NCBI RefSeq assembly: GCF_036417845.1
Contig: NC_089979.1
Coordinates: 49,608,775 to 49,672,774 of the forward strand
Reading direction: 5' to 3'
From: Apteryx mantelli
Lineage: Eukaryota; Chordata; Aves; Apterygiformes; Apterygidae
Length of the DNA stretch: 64,000 nt
The position numbers and the translations under genes are program-made. The notes under the pieces were generated by a model. That model made no database searches. It saw nothing but the letters and a program-made list of their open reading frames with translations, and was not told where the DNA came from. Below, piece after piece: positions 24,320 through 36,549 of this stretch. The number at the start of each line of letters is the position of its first letter. The stretch's first letter is position 1.

Positions 24320-25560
24320 TGAAAAAGAGTGAAGGAGGATGTGGCAAAGCTTGTGAACAATAAAACCCAGCATTGTTACAGCAAGACAGGAAAGAACTGT
24401 TTTAGGAACATAATTTGTGCCACATATCTGGATGAGGGAGCCCCTTATTCCTGGGTAGGACAAATTCCTCTTGGAGCATTGCAGAAAAGGGAGCGTGAGG
24501 ACACCTGTATCTGTCTGACTTCTGTTCGTTTCAGTGTCCATATGTGTATGTAGGGGGTGGATGGTGGAGTTACTTACATATTCAGTGGGACTGTCACCGC
24601 AGTGGGATGCAGGTGTGCAGAATGACCTAAGCTGTAACGGGAAAGAGCCGAGGGGAGATTAAATTAGATGGTAACTCTTGACCATGATTTGGTGCCTGTC
24701 TGACCTAGTACCAGTAAGTGTTTCTCCAGGTTTGAACCCTTGGGTTGAGAAAGGGCCTAAGAAGGAGAAATCTAAACCCAAGACAGAATGCTGGCAGTCA
24801 AAGAATGCAAAGTGAAGCAGATTGAAAGCATAATGCTGAACTGCCTGAGGTCTGATCAGTTCTAAATAATGTTTTGCCTTTGGGGAGCAGGGGGCGGGTG
24901 GGGGGAGGGAGGGAAAGAAGGCTTCATCATAGTCTCCTTGATGAAAACCACCTGTTGGTGGAAGCTGAAGTTTAAGCTAAATAAACAAGAACTTAATGTG
25001 TATTAAGGAAAAACAAGAATGCTGCTAAAAACATATCATTATGGGAACTGACAGTGTAACTTAACCTTAAACAATGTTTATAATTCTCAGCAGAACAGTT
25101 GAAAAAGGATGCACTAGAAAGCAAATGGGATCAGAGAACGGAGAAAAAAAATATCACAGGAATAGCAAGACATCTACTGTATGCATAGAAATCACAAAAG
25201 TGAGGGCTTTAGAGAAAAACACATAAATGATGACATAACAGAAATATATCTGGTACTGACTAGGACTAAGAATGTCAGACAGACGCACCCGTTTGCTTCT
25301 GTAATTGAAAAGTACAGAGACACCATAAAGTTAAAAGGAAACCAATCAAAAACTGTTAAAAGAACATATTTGAGAGCATAAATAGCATGCAGCTGTGTAT
25401 GGGCTGCTGTAAGACATGACTGAAAAAAAGGGATTAGTAGGATTCCAAGGAGGACTAAAGACCAGCTCTCCAATGGTATTTAGGTGGCTAACTCCTACTG
25501 AAGTATGTGCAATGGCTTCAATTAGTTATGAACTCAATTTTGGAGGTTCTGAACACTGTG
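24320..25560. other. Unique noncoding sequence
   Basis: No gene recognised; frames of up to 93 codons (25192-25473 minus) have no recognisable domain. It contains the G-run cluster at 24881-24914. Confidence 0.5.
24881..24914 (+). other. G-quadruplex-prone G-run cluster
   Basis: Five G runs of three or more bases lie within 34 bases (GGGG, GGGG, GGG, GGGGGG, GGG, GGG with spacers of 1-4). This meets the usual G3+N1-7 pattern for an intramolecular quadruplex on the plus strand. Confidence 0.7.
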
Positions 25561-25567
25561 GCTATAA

Positions 25568-25673
25568 TCCAGCAAGACCCATGCTTTACTCCCAGCAGGT
25601 AAATAGTGTCCCCGAAGAGTGCCATAGAAATTACATTCCTAAAGTTAAGCACACGCTTACATTCTTTGCTGGA
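25568..25673. repeat. Palindromic interspersed repeat (MITE-like or amniote repeat)
   Basis: The element is bounded by inverted ends TCCAGCAA (25568-25575) and TTGCTGGA (25666-25673). Inside, the left arm CATGCTTTACTC partly mirrors the right arm AAAGTTAAGCACACGCTTAC, so the whole segment of about 106 bases is an imperfect palindrome. From memory, the right-arm wording resembles a dispersed palindromic repeat found in turtles and birds, but I cannot give its library name. The structure suggests a nonautonomous DNA-transposon relic; no transposase is present. Confidence 0.5.
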
Positions 25674-26303
25674 GTGGAGTAAGTATGTTCAGTACTGAGC
25701 CTTCCATAAATAAAATATCCACAATTATGTATCCAAGGGGAAAGAATTGCTTCATTGGGGAAACAAATACCTAACAATCTGCATACTTTAAACAGCAACA
25801 ATAACACTCATAATAATATACAAGGGTTCACTGAGATACAAGGAAGAATTGAGCACCAGCTGGAAGTACATGTTGGTTGTTTATTCCTCTGACAAGGAAG
25901 ATGCTACATAAAAAAATCTTTTAGCTTAAAGCTGCATTTCACTCTGTCTGACACTCTATTTTGGAAGAAATGAATAGTCTCTTGTCAGTATGCTTTAGTG
26001 AAAAAAAAAAAAGGCATTTCTTAAAAATACACCCACACCTAGAATATTTAGCAAGTGAGATACATGAATCAAAGTACAGCAAATAGTTTAGAAGGCTTGA
26101 AGTTCTCTGTATACCCCTGTAGAGAGCTATTAGTATTCGTTACCTGGTATGTGTTCTTTGGTGGTGAAACTGGCTTAAAACACTCCTGCCCTGCTGCTGC
26201 CGCCCTTAAGCCCTTTGTGCCGGCTCCCACACCCATTTAGATGTGCCAGCACAACTGCTTGTGGGATCGTTATGTAAACGAGATTAGGGAAGTGATCTGC
26301 ATT

Positions 26304-26323
26304 AAAAAAAAAGGGGGGGGGGG
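26304..26323. repeat. A9-G11 homopolymer junction
   Basis: Nine A directly followed by eleven G. It is a purine-only tract, prone to sequencing error and slippage. Confidence 0.85.
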
Positions 26324-26614
26324 ACAAAAACAAAGCCCCAGACGCCTTTTTCTAGAGGTTTTCCTTTTGCCCTGGATTGTATCAGACACAGAGTATTTCG
26401 CAAACAATTGTATTGCCTCCGTCAAGGAGACAGCAGGCTGCTGCAGAAGGGCAGGAGCGGGGTCAGGGCAGCAAAAAGAAACTTCCCAAGGCAGTTTTGT
26501 CAGGAAGGGAAAATAACATTTAGGTGCCCCCCCCAAGTCTTTTGTCTAGAGTTAGGGGTACAGCAGGATTTCATTACAAAGCTGATGTTCATCCCATCTC
26601 TCTGTCACTGCACT

Positions 26615-26696
26615 TTATATATAAGTGTGTGTATATATGCGTGTGTGTGTGTGCATATATACACATATATATGTTTGTGTGCATTTGTATATATGC
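26615..26696. repeat. Compound TG/TA microsatellite
   Basis: About 80 bases of alternating purine-pyrimidine TATA, GTGTGT, GCATATATACACATATATAT and TGTGTG units with short interruptions. Alternating TG/CA is Z-DNA-prone, and the ATAC/GTAT parts can form small hairpins. Confidence 0.85.
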
Positions 26697-26984
26697 ACTC
26701 ATTTAAAAAACATTAAGTTAAAGTCTTGATAGATCTGAGACTTGTTTTCCTTGAGGAAAAAGGAAACAAACCAAAACAGGCAAACTGAGTTGTCTGGAGA
26801 TAGATTTAAAAATGCCTGCGAAAACACACTGAAATGTTTGTAAAGAGCTATACATTAGAGTCTAGCTGCCTGCCAGACAAACAACCCTGTTGTGTGAACA
26901 GGTGTTTAAACGTGGAGCAACAGCCCAAAAGCATGGGCAGAGAAGCAGATGGCAGGTCACTCTGTTAATATGGAGAATTACAGC

Positions 26985-27365
26985 AATACCTAACATTTTA
27001 TAGTGCTTTACCCCCTTGATCTGAAGCTGTGCCACGAAGGAGCAAAGCGCCAACAGCTCCATTTTAGCAATGCCAGACCTGCAGATATACCTAACCAGAC
27101 AGTTACCCATTCTCTGCCAGTTCCTACTTGCTCCAAATGACCCATTCTTTCCTGCTTGCTGTAGTGTGTTTTGTGTCTGTTAATAAGGTGCTTTTTAGAG
27201 CTTGTATGTGCTGAGGTGCAGAATCTGTGTGTATACAGCCTTCCTCCCTGTCCCCAGGATAAATGGCAAAACAACCTGCCCACGAAGGTGAAGCAAATAA
27301 TGGACTGAGGGAGAGGACCTGGGTCTCCAGGCTCCAAGCCAGCATGCTACCTGCTGGCCTGCATT
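26985..27365 (-). mobile_element. Possible MIR/L3-like relic (minus strand)
   Basis: Two anchors in the correct order suggest an ancient element read as reverse complement. ACCTAACATTTTATAGTGCTTTAC-type sequence at about 26990-27011 resembles the 'CATTTATAGCGCTTTAC' block. GGACCTGGGTCTCCAGGCTC at about 27316-27335 resembles the 'GAACCCAGG-TCC-GGCTCC' block. The middle is not alignable by eye, so either it is very diverged or the two anchors are unrelated. Confidence 0.35.
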
Positions 27366-27369
27366 AGTC

Positions 27370-28455
27370 ACTGGAACATCTCAGGAGTAAATTTTTCCTA
27401 AGACATGATGAGAATTGCATCCTTCTTTAACCTGTTGGATGTTCCACACTTTAATATGGTTAAGTGTTTTTGTTTTTTTCATTCTAAATCTTCTTAATAC
27501 TTTGTCACCTGGGGAGCTTCACATTCACCTGTCTGAGAATGATTTGAGAACTGAAATGCAGACTGCTCCCAGCGAATGCAAATACATGGCATTTTGCAAA
27601 TGAACCTTGCAAGACTTATGCACATGTAAGAGTGTATTCCTGATGTAGCCACTATAGCCAATTAGGCTGGTGATGACCACAATACATTATATGGTTAATT
27701 GTGCTCACCTTTTTTGTCCTTTCTCAGCAGGTGCTCCTAAGCACCACCTTTCCCTTTCTCCCTCACTCCTGGAAAGTGACAACACCTGTTGAAAACAACC
27801 AGGTAGTTCATTATCCTGTACCAGCTATGTTAGATGCTAGATTGCTGGAGGTAGCAGCTCACTTCATTCTGGGGGGATATATTGAGCACCTGGTGATTAA
27901 CTGTTTCTGGCCCCTATACTTTTGTACTTTAGAGTATCTAGCTTTTCTTTTTCATACTTCCCCATGCAAGTAACAGGACATTGGAAGGTCATTCTATGAA
28001 CTTGTAATACATGAGGTGCCTCATGGTTTTCTGTATTGAGATTGCATTTTGGTTTGCACTCACACCTCTGAATTAAAATTACTTGTGCCGCTTCAGTGCC
28101 TTAAATATGATAGCCATTGTAAAGACACAGGGAGAAGCATCTCTTCCCTTAAAGAACTTCAAAAAAAACAAATAGATACCCAGCCATCACTGAAGAACCA
28201 GTCTTCAAGTATAATCACACACCGATATGTGAAAGTAAGGCATGTACTTTTTTATCTGCCAACACAATTTATTTCCAACCCCAGCTCTACCTGATCATCA
28301 TAAAGATACACTTGTATTCCATGCCATATGACAGAAATAGGACAGGGAGAGAATGAATGAAAAAATGAAGATTTATAAAATCACAGAAGCTGCGAATAAG
28401 ATGAATGCAGAACAGTTATTGACCAGATCTGCAATATTTGAACTAAGGAGCACTC
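27370..28455. other. Unique noncoding sequence
   Basis: No gene recognised. A good acceptor-like tract (CCTTTTTTGTCCTTTCTCAG, ending near 27728) precedes a 90-codon frame at 27701-27973 plus, but that frame has no domain, so it is probably chance. Confidence 0.5.
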
Positions 28456-28457
28456 AC

Positions 28458-28660
28458 TGAAGGTTAGTAGGAGGTGAGCTTAAGACAGATAAAAGAAAGT
28501 ACTTCTTTATACAGTGAGTAATGACCTTTTGGAATTTGTTGCCGCAGAGGTTGTGGAGGCAGATGCTATCAATAGGTTCAAAGAGGGGTTAGACCAATTC
28601 ATGGACCACAGTCCCTGAACAGCATCTGATACTGCCTCTGCTTTTCATTTTTTTCAACAT
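28458..28660 (+). mobile_element. Old CR1-type LINE 3' region (plus strand)
   Basis: The plus strand contains GAAAGTACTTCTTTATACAG, GAATTTGTTGCCGCAGAGGT, TGTGGAGGCAGATGC and AGGTTCAAAGAGGGGTTAGA, then CAATTCATGGA, in order. These match the conserved 3'-untranslated region of older CR1 subfamilies. The family's final segment, ending 'GACCTTTGGTCTGACCC', is missing or too diverged to see after about 28610. No open reading frame survives. This is clearly older than the copy at 24234. Confidence 0.8.
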
Positions 28661-28662
28661 TT

Positions 28663-29340
28663 CTACAGTTTTTTTGCTGACAGATCTAAGTGGAGCAGTT
28701 CATTCTCCCCTCTTTTTTTTTTCAACATCCTTTTCTGCAACTGCTTCCACTTATTTAATTTAACAAGAACTTTAAAGAGAGGGGCCTTTGCCAGAACCTT
28801 ATGCAGGTTGGCAAATGTCTTGAAGTTCTTCTCATCTCCTGAGATCATGTAGGCCTTTTTCTCCCTGTAAACAGATCTGACGGCATAACTGATCCAGATA
28901 GTTGATTTGCCACCCGGAGTTCCTCAGCAGAACAGTCTCACTTCTTAGGTACAGAAGAAGAGCTCCTCAAAAGAATGGTGGAAGACCGTCCATAAATAAA
29001 GCTTGGACCAATACTCCCTCAGTGTCTGCAAATTGCATTGCAGGGACTTTGTGCACTTGCTGCATGTCCAGGGGTTGAAAGAGATTCCAATAGCCTGGTC
29101 AAACTTTTGGGGGGCCAGCCAGTCTATACTCTCCTAAGAGCTTCTCATAAGTTACTGCCAGCATGAACTTTTGTATGGTGCCTGACAATGGGGTACTTCA
29201 AAATTGGTGGAACTGGCCAGACCATGGGATGTGAGGCAATGTGGTGAATCTTTGCTTGACAGACATTTGTCCTGCAAATGTTCCTGGCAGGCTCATTAAA
29301 CCACACAGCAACTCACCTCCGCCAGGGTTTGTGGAACTGG
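28663..29340 (-). other. Possible decayed coding relic, unidentified
   Basis: On the minus strand, peptide-like stretches without low complexity can be read through this region in shifting frames. One runs at 28848-28663 and is Lys-rich, beginning MISGDEKNFKTFANLHKVLA. A Cys-containing stretch (FNPWTCSKCTKSL) lies near 29085-29045. A GTPGGKST segment lies just upstream of the Lys-rich part near 28922-28899. Stops interrupt between them. I do not recognise the protein. It could be a degraded retrocopy or transposon gene, or simply chance open frames. No terminal repeats or poly(A) tail on the minus strand were seen. Confidence 0.2.
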
Positions 29341-29344
29341 GGTT

Positions 29345-32300
29345 TCAAGGTGATACTATTTTAGTTAGGTATTATGGTTTCTTATATCCCTTCTGGGAGA
29401 GAAAATAGTCCTCTGTTGGAGACCAAATACTGGGCCAGATGCACCACTGTTTTTTTACGTAGTGGGACATTTCTCATGTTCTTATGGATGAGCTCACAGA
29501 CCAGAGGTAAAGAAAGTTCAGGAAGGAGGATAAATTATTCTCAAGGGTGCAGTCATAGGTGTAGTGTGAAGATTAAGGTAGTGTGAAGATTAATGACGCA
29601 TAAAGGAGAAAAGGTGAGTCAAGGGGAAGGGCCAAATATGTTTAGCCAAGAGGAATGACAAGCTTGAGGTGGAATATGAAATAGGAGGAAAAAAAGTGTT
29701 TATTGGTGAAGGGATTTGGAAAGATACAACAGAGTGATCCACAGTAGACCAAATAGGCTCTGACCATCTACACCATCTACTTTGATGAGAACACTTTCCT
29801 TCCACTCACCAAGTCAAAGATGATTTTAACCTAAACATAACTTTTCCAAAGAAGCAGATCACATCTTTGAATGAACCAGCACTTAAATAGATACAATACA
29901 AAAGGAGAAACAAATTATATACAGTCAGTTGGCAAAACTGTCTCAAACCAGGACCATGCAGAAAAGCATTAAACCATTAGAAATAATACCATTTTCCAGA
30001 AACTTCACTTCTGCCTCTCAAACAACACCCATTCCCAACAAAATCATACACACTCCCACACACTAATACTTAATAAATGGAGCCAAATCTTGCCAGGTCA
30101 ACAAATGGAAAAATCTTTCAATGCATGTAGAATGTCTCTCTAAACAGAGGCATGAAAATGCTTTAATTTTACACATACTCTTCTTGAGAAAGAGATATTC
30201 CATGCAGTCAGTGCTGTCATGGTGAAACTGAATAATCTGTATACAAAACCACAAACTTTTGCAGATAATGAATAAAGGTAGCTATCTTCAGTTCTAGTAT
30301 TTTTCACAAAGCATCTCTGATTTCTCAGTAGCAAACCTCAAGGGAGACGTATAAATCCCTTCAAGTAATGAGACTAGCATTAGTTCATAACTCTTCTGGA
30401 TACTGAAAGGGAATTCAATGAAGATACTATATTATGGGCCATTACAATTTGCCATCTGACTCCCTGGTTTCATGGACATGAGTGGTTTCTTTCTCTCTCT
30501 GTTCCATAAAGGCCTTAACCTGTCAACTGTCTCCCTGCTAGTACTTTCACTGCTCTGCCAGTGCTTTCCTCTCAAGTGATCTAATCAATTAACAAAATTA
30601 GATGAAGCTATGAGCAAATACATCCAACTTGTTTTTAGCTTTCTCTTTGATGTGATGCTTGTTATCAGACCTAGTAAAAGAACTTGGAAGTTTGCACTTA
30701 CTTTCTTTCTCTAGTTGCATTTAGAACTAATAAAAGACAATAGTTCTCCTTACAGCCTGATATCTCAACAAAATGCTGGAGAAGGTAGTCTGTCCTAACA
30801 CTTTTCTTTGAAGATTGTCAGTGTGGAGATGTAGGAAGCAGGGAATAAAAGTCTGCTTTTTCCAAATTCTGTTAACCTGGAATTTCTAATGGTGCATCAA
30901 CATCAAGGAAATACATTTCTATGTCCAGCTTTTTTTATGGGAATGAGAAGATGACTTATTCTGCCTGCTCGTTAGTCATCTTTGCTGGGACTGCTAGATA
31001 TGTTGGTTCTCATACATATTTCTTCACTGCAAATAGCAACTCAGTTAAAGGCTATCACAAATTACTATTAACCAATAATGGTTTTTGTAACTAGCGATTT
31101 ATTTCTAGGGTACTCTCCACCTCCTGTGGTAGATTTTGTAGATAAGGTTTCCATGACTTAGAATTTGGAACTCCATTTGTAGTGAAAATTGGAGTAAATA
31201 AAATCTTGGTGCAGAATATGCTGAAGTTGAAAGATGCCTTTGAGCATTTTACTTTGCTGGACTTTGGATGATGTTCAGTGGTCACTTATAAAAAAAAAAA
31301 ACACTTTTGCATATATGAGCTGGATCTTTACATAGACACTACTCCTTGGCCTTTTATCTGAAATAGCAGGACAGACTGGAGAAAAGACAGGTTTGTCCTT
31401 ATGCCACAGAAATTGCTTCCTGTGTTTCTTGGATTCCTCTAATAGTATTCAGCAATATGGGAAGAGATTTTGTTATTAAAAAGGTCACAAATCAATGTTT
31501 CTAAATGAAAGACCTCCCTTGGAAATATGGCAGACATATTTCATTAAGGTATGCTTTTAATGGACATATTTATTTTAAGAAGGGATGAAAACACTCTTTT
31601 TCTTGCCCAATCTGCGAAGGTAGCTGCTTTGGGAAAGGCAATTGTGGCAGAGAGGGAGGAAGAAAAAAAAAATAACACTTCAGCAGACAGCTTAAAATCA
31701 TTATCTCTTTGTCTTTTCTCGTTGTGTTCTTATGCATTTACTTTGAGACTAGTGTGTTTGGTGGACTTTTCTGTCTGTGTCTGAGCTGAATGTTACATCA
31801 AGCAGCCCAGCACAGCAGTGGTCTCACAACCTTGTCTGATATTCCCTCTGAGTGCCAGGCAGAGAGAGATTTCCTTTCATGCATCATTCATAAACTCGCT
31901 GCTGGGTTTCTACAAGTAGCTACATCTCCCAATCATATTGCAAAGACTTAAAACAAAAAAAGATGACTGTATAATCTTCTTTTGTGGAAATTGGTCACAG
32001 ATGCCACATCATAAGCTGTGCTGATGGCAAAGACAATACTTATTTTGAATACAAGGTAAAGAGAGGCTATTTACAGTTGGGTTGATACTTTGAAAGTTTT
32101 GTTCAGTCACACTGTGTGCTGTCTTGTGGTGTTATTTCACAAGTTATGCTGACAGAGGAGTGACCTGTATCCCCAGCATAAACTATAGGAGAAAAACCTA
32201 TCTTTTATGTGAAAAGCTGCTGCTTGAGAACTTCTGCACATCACTTAATCTTCCAGTCAATCAAAACCTTTTATTTTACCCAGTTTAGTCACAGTCAGAT

Positions 32301-34475
32301 CTCCTTCCCCTCAAATTCATCTTATTCTTGCATCTATTAGGCATCTTTCTTCTCTCTTCTTCTCTTGTATTACTCCACAGTGGGTGGTAGATCCTTTCCT
32401 CCCAATTTTTCCACCATCTGGAGCAACCATTCTGTGACTGATTGAGTTGGGCTCATTTCATATCTGATCTCAGGGGACATCTATTTTCCCTGGCCTATGC
32501 CTCTTCTCCTAATTTAAAAATAAAAACAGCAATAAAATTTTCATTCCTGAATGTCTTTCCATTCCCCTTACGGAAGTCTCTGAAAAAGCTAGATGTTTTA
32601 CCAATTACCCTTACTCCTACCCTAGACCAGGTGTGAGATCCATCGTAACAAAGGATATTTATATTTGTTCTGATAAATGTAGCCTACAGAGACATGTTCT
32701 CAGATGTTTCTGGTAATGGCATATATAATCTATCACAGTGAATTTGGAGCAGGGCCTCAGGATGGATGATGAATCCTAGGCTGAATCAGTTTATAGCAAG
32801 GCAAATTGTGCTCATGTCTGTTGCCCAGAAATTGTTCCCTACAGATGGCTAGTCACATCTTTCACTGTGTTTTCACCTGATTAGGCATGAATATAGGAAG
32901 CCCCTGATGCTGATCCCCTTAAAATCAAATGAAAAAGAACAGGAATTTGATGAGACCCAAGAGAAAAATCTTGTATTCAAATTTCTGACTTCATGTTCCT
33001 CAAAGTTCCCCACTGATGGAGGGACATGAGCTTCCATCTTAAAATGGGTCTTGCTGCCTATGCCGCACCCCAGTGATTCTCCCCCTCACCTCAGCCATAT
33101 GCCTGTTCTTGTTTATCACAGCCAATTGTGAGTAAAGCAAATTTTAGAGGATTCAGGGCCCGAACAGAACTCTGAAACATGCCATGCTTTTCATGCTGTT
33201 CTTCAAATCTTGTAATAATGACTTCCTCTGCTGACCTCATGTAGCTTGAAGTAGATGCACTTTGCAATGCACTGCAAGAAAGTATAATATAGTACACAAT
33301 CCCTCCCCAAAAGCCAGCTGAAGAGGCTCAGCATCTAATGTATAACTAAACAAGCCTTCCGAAATAAACCAAAGTGATGAATGTGTCAGAGAGCACAAAC
33401 TCAGAAAGATACCCTGCTTCTCTTTTGCTCTTCATTGAGGTTGAGTTAGCAGTTTTTTTCTTGTTAGGGAACTGGTAGGTACAAAAATAATAATAAGCTT
33501 TGCCCTACCCTGACCCTTCTTCACTTCTCACTTGATGAGCACAGAAGGAATTAAAACCAACATGATCACACCGCTGACATCACATTGCCAAGAAATCCAG
33601 ACAGACATTAAAGCACATTTGCACAGGCTTTTCCTTTTTTTGTCTAGCTCACCTTTATCTGAGGTCTGTTTCATTTGGGGAGGGTGGGGAGGCAATACCA
33701 ATGGCTTTGAATAATGAAGAGACAATTTAGCTGAACCTTCAAGCAGTCATTTTTCTGGTCAGACTGAGGAATGCCATGACTGAATATTATTTACATTGTG
33801 CCAAAGATCAGAGTTTTGAGGTACACTATTTTAAATATTTTTCTAATTGCTCTACTACTACGTTTTGGTACAGCTTAGATATTACTTCATCACTGGCTGG
33901 CTGTGGTATCATGTAGCTTCTAAACTTAATTCTGTTTTCTTCACATGCAAACTCCCTCTGTGGATGAATCTATAGCTTTGCATAAAAATCATGAAAATAA
34001 TGCAAGAGTGGGGACAAGTGTGGGGGGTGTTATGCTGGGGTCTTCCTGTCAGATACCATGTTTCCAAGCACGCAATAGAACTTACTGTGTGCATTAATTT
34101 ATATACAGCGTCCTTTTTATTGCTGTCACAATTAGCCAAGGGAGATAATGCTCTGAGCAAATTTATACGGAAGAGTTCATGTCTATCAGTTGGAGAGATC
34201 TCTGCTCATATGCTATTAAAGAGGTGAGAATTTATTTGTGTGATGGTGAAATAATATCTTCTGCTGTTATATGATTCTTTCATTTTAAGTGCCTGTGCAA
34301 TGCCTTTAAAGATTTGTGTGGAGTCTATGTTTTTCTCTACTTTTTTTTCTACTGCCTTGTTCCTGAGCGTTCCTCTGCATGCTGCAAAATGAAGACATTT
34401 AACCCTCACTCTATGAATTACCAGCAGCCTTTCATTCAGCCCACATTTAATTACAGGGCGAGGCTTTTCCTGTGG
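29345..34475. other. Unique noncoding sequence
   Basis: No gene or clear mobile element; open frames are at most 94 codons and unremarkable. The only internal structure is the 17-bp tandem duplication at 29561-29594. Composition is AT-leaning throughout. Confidence 0.5.
29561..29594. repeat. 17-bp tandem duplication
   Basis: GTAGTGTGAAGATTAAG is directly followed by GTAGTGTGAAGATTAAT after a one-base offset; the two copies differ at the last base. A recent local duplication. Confidence 0.8.
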
Positions 34476-34479
34476 GTCT

Positions 34480-34585
34480 CTGGACCACATTCTGCGCTGG
34501 TGTTACCCCTTGTGGAACAATTTACATAACACAAAATATCAGAGTGTCATTCTGATTTACTCTGCCTCTGGTTCAGGTGCAAATA
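34480..34585. repeat. Possible palindromic amniote repeat fragment
   Basis: The phrase ACATTCTGCGCTGGTGTTAC (about 34488) and, about 60 bases on, CATTCTGATTTACTCTGCCT (about 34549) resemble the arms of a palindromic repeat known in bird and reptile DNA. I cannot name the family and the inverted match is weak. Confidence 0.25.
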
Positions 34586-34589
34586 GCCA

Positions 34590-36470
34590 CTCAAGATACA
34601 AGACACTGGGCACGCTCTGTTCTTTCTCCACTTTGAGTTGGAGCTTCAGTGGCTCTTTAGGCAGATGGATTAACATTTTCCATGAGGGAAGCTCTAGGGC
34701 AAGAAACACTACAAATACCTCCTTAAGTGTTGTGTGGTACATGAGGCAACTAGAGTTACTTATAAAGCAGCAACTAAATTGAATAATTGACTCAGTATAA
34801 GCAAGATCTTCTTATGGAAACTCTTGCCAAACCTATTTTCTTTGCTTCATTTGCTACTTCCATTTACTACATCAAAATCAGAAGCTTTCTGGGAGCTCTT
34901 TGGTGCAAAATGTTTTTTCAGTGAAAGTATGCTGTAAGCTTAATTAATTAATTTTATATTTGCTTTTATTTGGTGTTCAAGGGACATAATAACCCCCTTT
35001 TAAATTTTGTAAAGGACAGGCAGAGAAAGGAAGTATTGATAAGGACTCCATTGCTGTCATCACAACTCAATTGACTTGCTTTCCCCTGTAGAGACAGTAT
35101 CAACTGCTTGCCATAGAGTGTCTTTCTTTCATTACTATTTTCCACCCCTGGTCCTTATATCCTGAACTCTCTGGCATTTTATCTGCAGGACATATTAATT
35201 CAAGGCAAGGGACAGAACTGTAGAGCTTTCTCTCCCTGAAGAAATTTAACCTCTGTGCTGGACTGATGGGTCTGTGCTCTTAAAATCGCTTTATACCTAA
35301 ATCAGGTGTGATTCAAATCCCCCAAACAATATTTCAGTCCTGAGGGAGCAATTTACACCCAGTTCTGGAGGAGGGGGGGACCCTTCATTGACTGTGCCAG
35401 CAAAGATGCCAGTTACGAATAGGACAGGCTGCTTTTCACCTGCTTGTCGAGGCATATGCTTAGGCAAATCCTTTGCTGCTGTAAATTAGCCTAATTCCAC
35501 TTACATCCATGGAACTCTCCCCATTTTCATTATCTGTGTCTTTATTTTCAGGTACTGAACACATTAGAGAATTTCCTGTGTGAGGTAATTTGCATTCAGG
35601 CGTGCTCCAGCTGCATGGCTCTATAGTGTTTATATGCTTGTCGTTACAAAACGCTGAGTGAACAATAACAGGGACTAAACAGGAACATATGAAGAGGAGA
35701 AAAGGCACAGGATGAAATAAGTGCCACACAAAGATACTCCATGTGTTAAATTGCCTTGTTATTATTTTCAGTTATTTCTTAGATAGACCTAGTCAGCCAG
35801 CCTGCTGTAGCAGTAAAGAAATAACCTGTCTAACAAGTGTAAGAAATTTTAAAAATAGAGCTACAGCACAGCTGGTTGTTTCCTGCTGCAAGGGCTGAGA
35901 GAAAAATGCACTTTGAGGCTGAGCTTTTCAGTGTGGAGAAAGTGAAAAAAAGGAGCCAAGGACAGTACAGGAAAACCTCAGAGTGTGCAGTGAGGTTAAC
36001 CCTGAGGGAAAAAGATGTTCACTGAAGTTCACAAAACGGCTCCTTGCCGCCTAGACTATGTGTTTTACTTAAAAAGCGGAACAACTGATGAGAGAGGAGA
36101 GGCGGAAGTGCAACTGTTAGAAAGACCAAGTGAAAGTAGCACTTAAGATAAGAATTGGAAAGAAACAAAGGAGGAGAGAAATAGCACTAGAAAACCTTCT
36201 GTTCCTTTGTAAAGGCAGGAGCTTGCAGTCTCCCTCACTGCCAACGTCTAAAGACTGTCCAATTCTGGCCATCAAAGGAGCCTAACCAAAACCTTTCAGA
36301 GACATCAGATGGTCTCTCCTGCGGGCTGTTGGTCTTAGGTGGGATTTTATGAAGTCATCATTTAAAAGTCACTGGCAGTGAGACATAATAAGTTAAGTAG
36401 AGGCATCGTTTAGAGCTCCATCAGGTTTTAATTCTTAGGTTATGAAGTTTACTAGTGAAAAGCATTATCC
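34590..36470. other. Unique noncoding sequence
   Basis: No gene recognised. It includes the short A/T palindromic run TTAATTAATTAATT at 34940-34953. Open frames reach 89-90 codons (34510-34782 plus, 35460-35729 minus) without domain similarity. Confidence 0.5.
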
Positions 36471-36477
36471 AAGCACT

Positions 36478-36545
36478 GTCCCACTGTCTTTTGACCTCAG
36501 TTACCTGGTTAACTTTGTGATGCGGGGTTAATAGCTATTAGTGCA
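36478..36545 (+). mobile_element. MIR-like SINE fragment (plus strand)
   Basis: TTTTGACCTCAGTTACCTGG then GTGATGCGGGGTTAATAGCT follows the MIR core order 'GCCTCAGTTTCC...AAATGGGGATAATAGTA'. The match is diverged and short. An ancient SINE core is the best explanation, and such fragments are expected in bird genomes at low density. Confidence 0.45.
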
Positions 36546-36549
36546 GCCC

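Larger units (their letters stand above)
25680..26980. other. Unique sequence with simple repeats
   Basis: No gene recognised; frames of up to 102 codons run through simple repeats. It contains a 12-base A run at 26001-26012, an A9-G11 tract at 26304-26323 and a TG/TA microsatellite at 26615-26696. Confidence 0.5.

Noticed and set aside
27701..27973. Open frame after a good acceptor-like tract
   Set aside because: The acceptor is decent but the peptide has no recognisable domain and no CpG or codon signal, unlike the frame at 39041.
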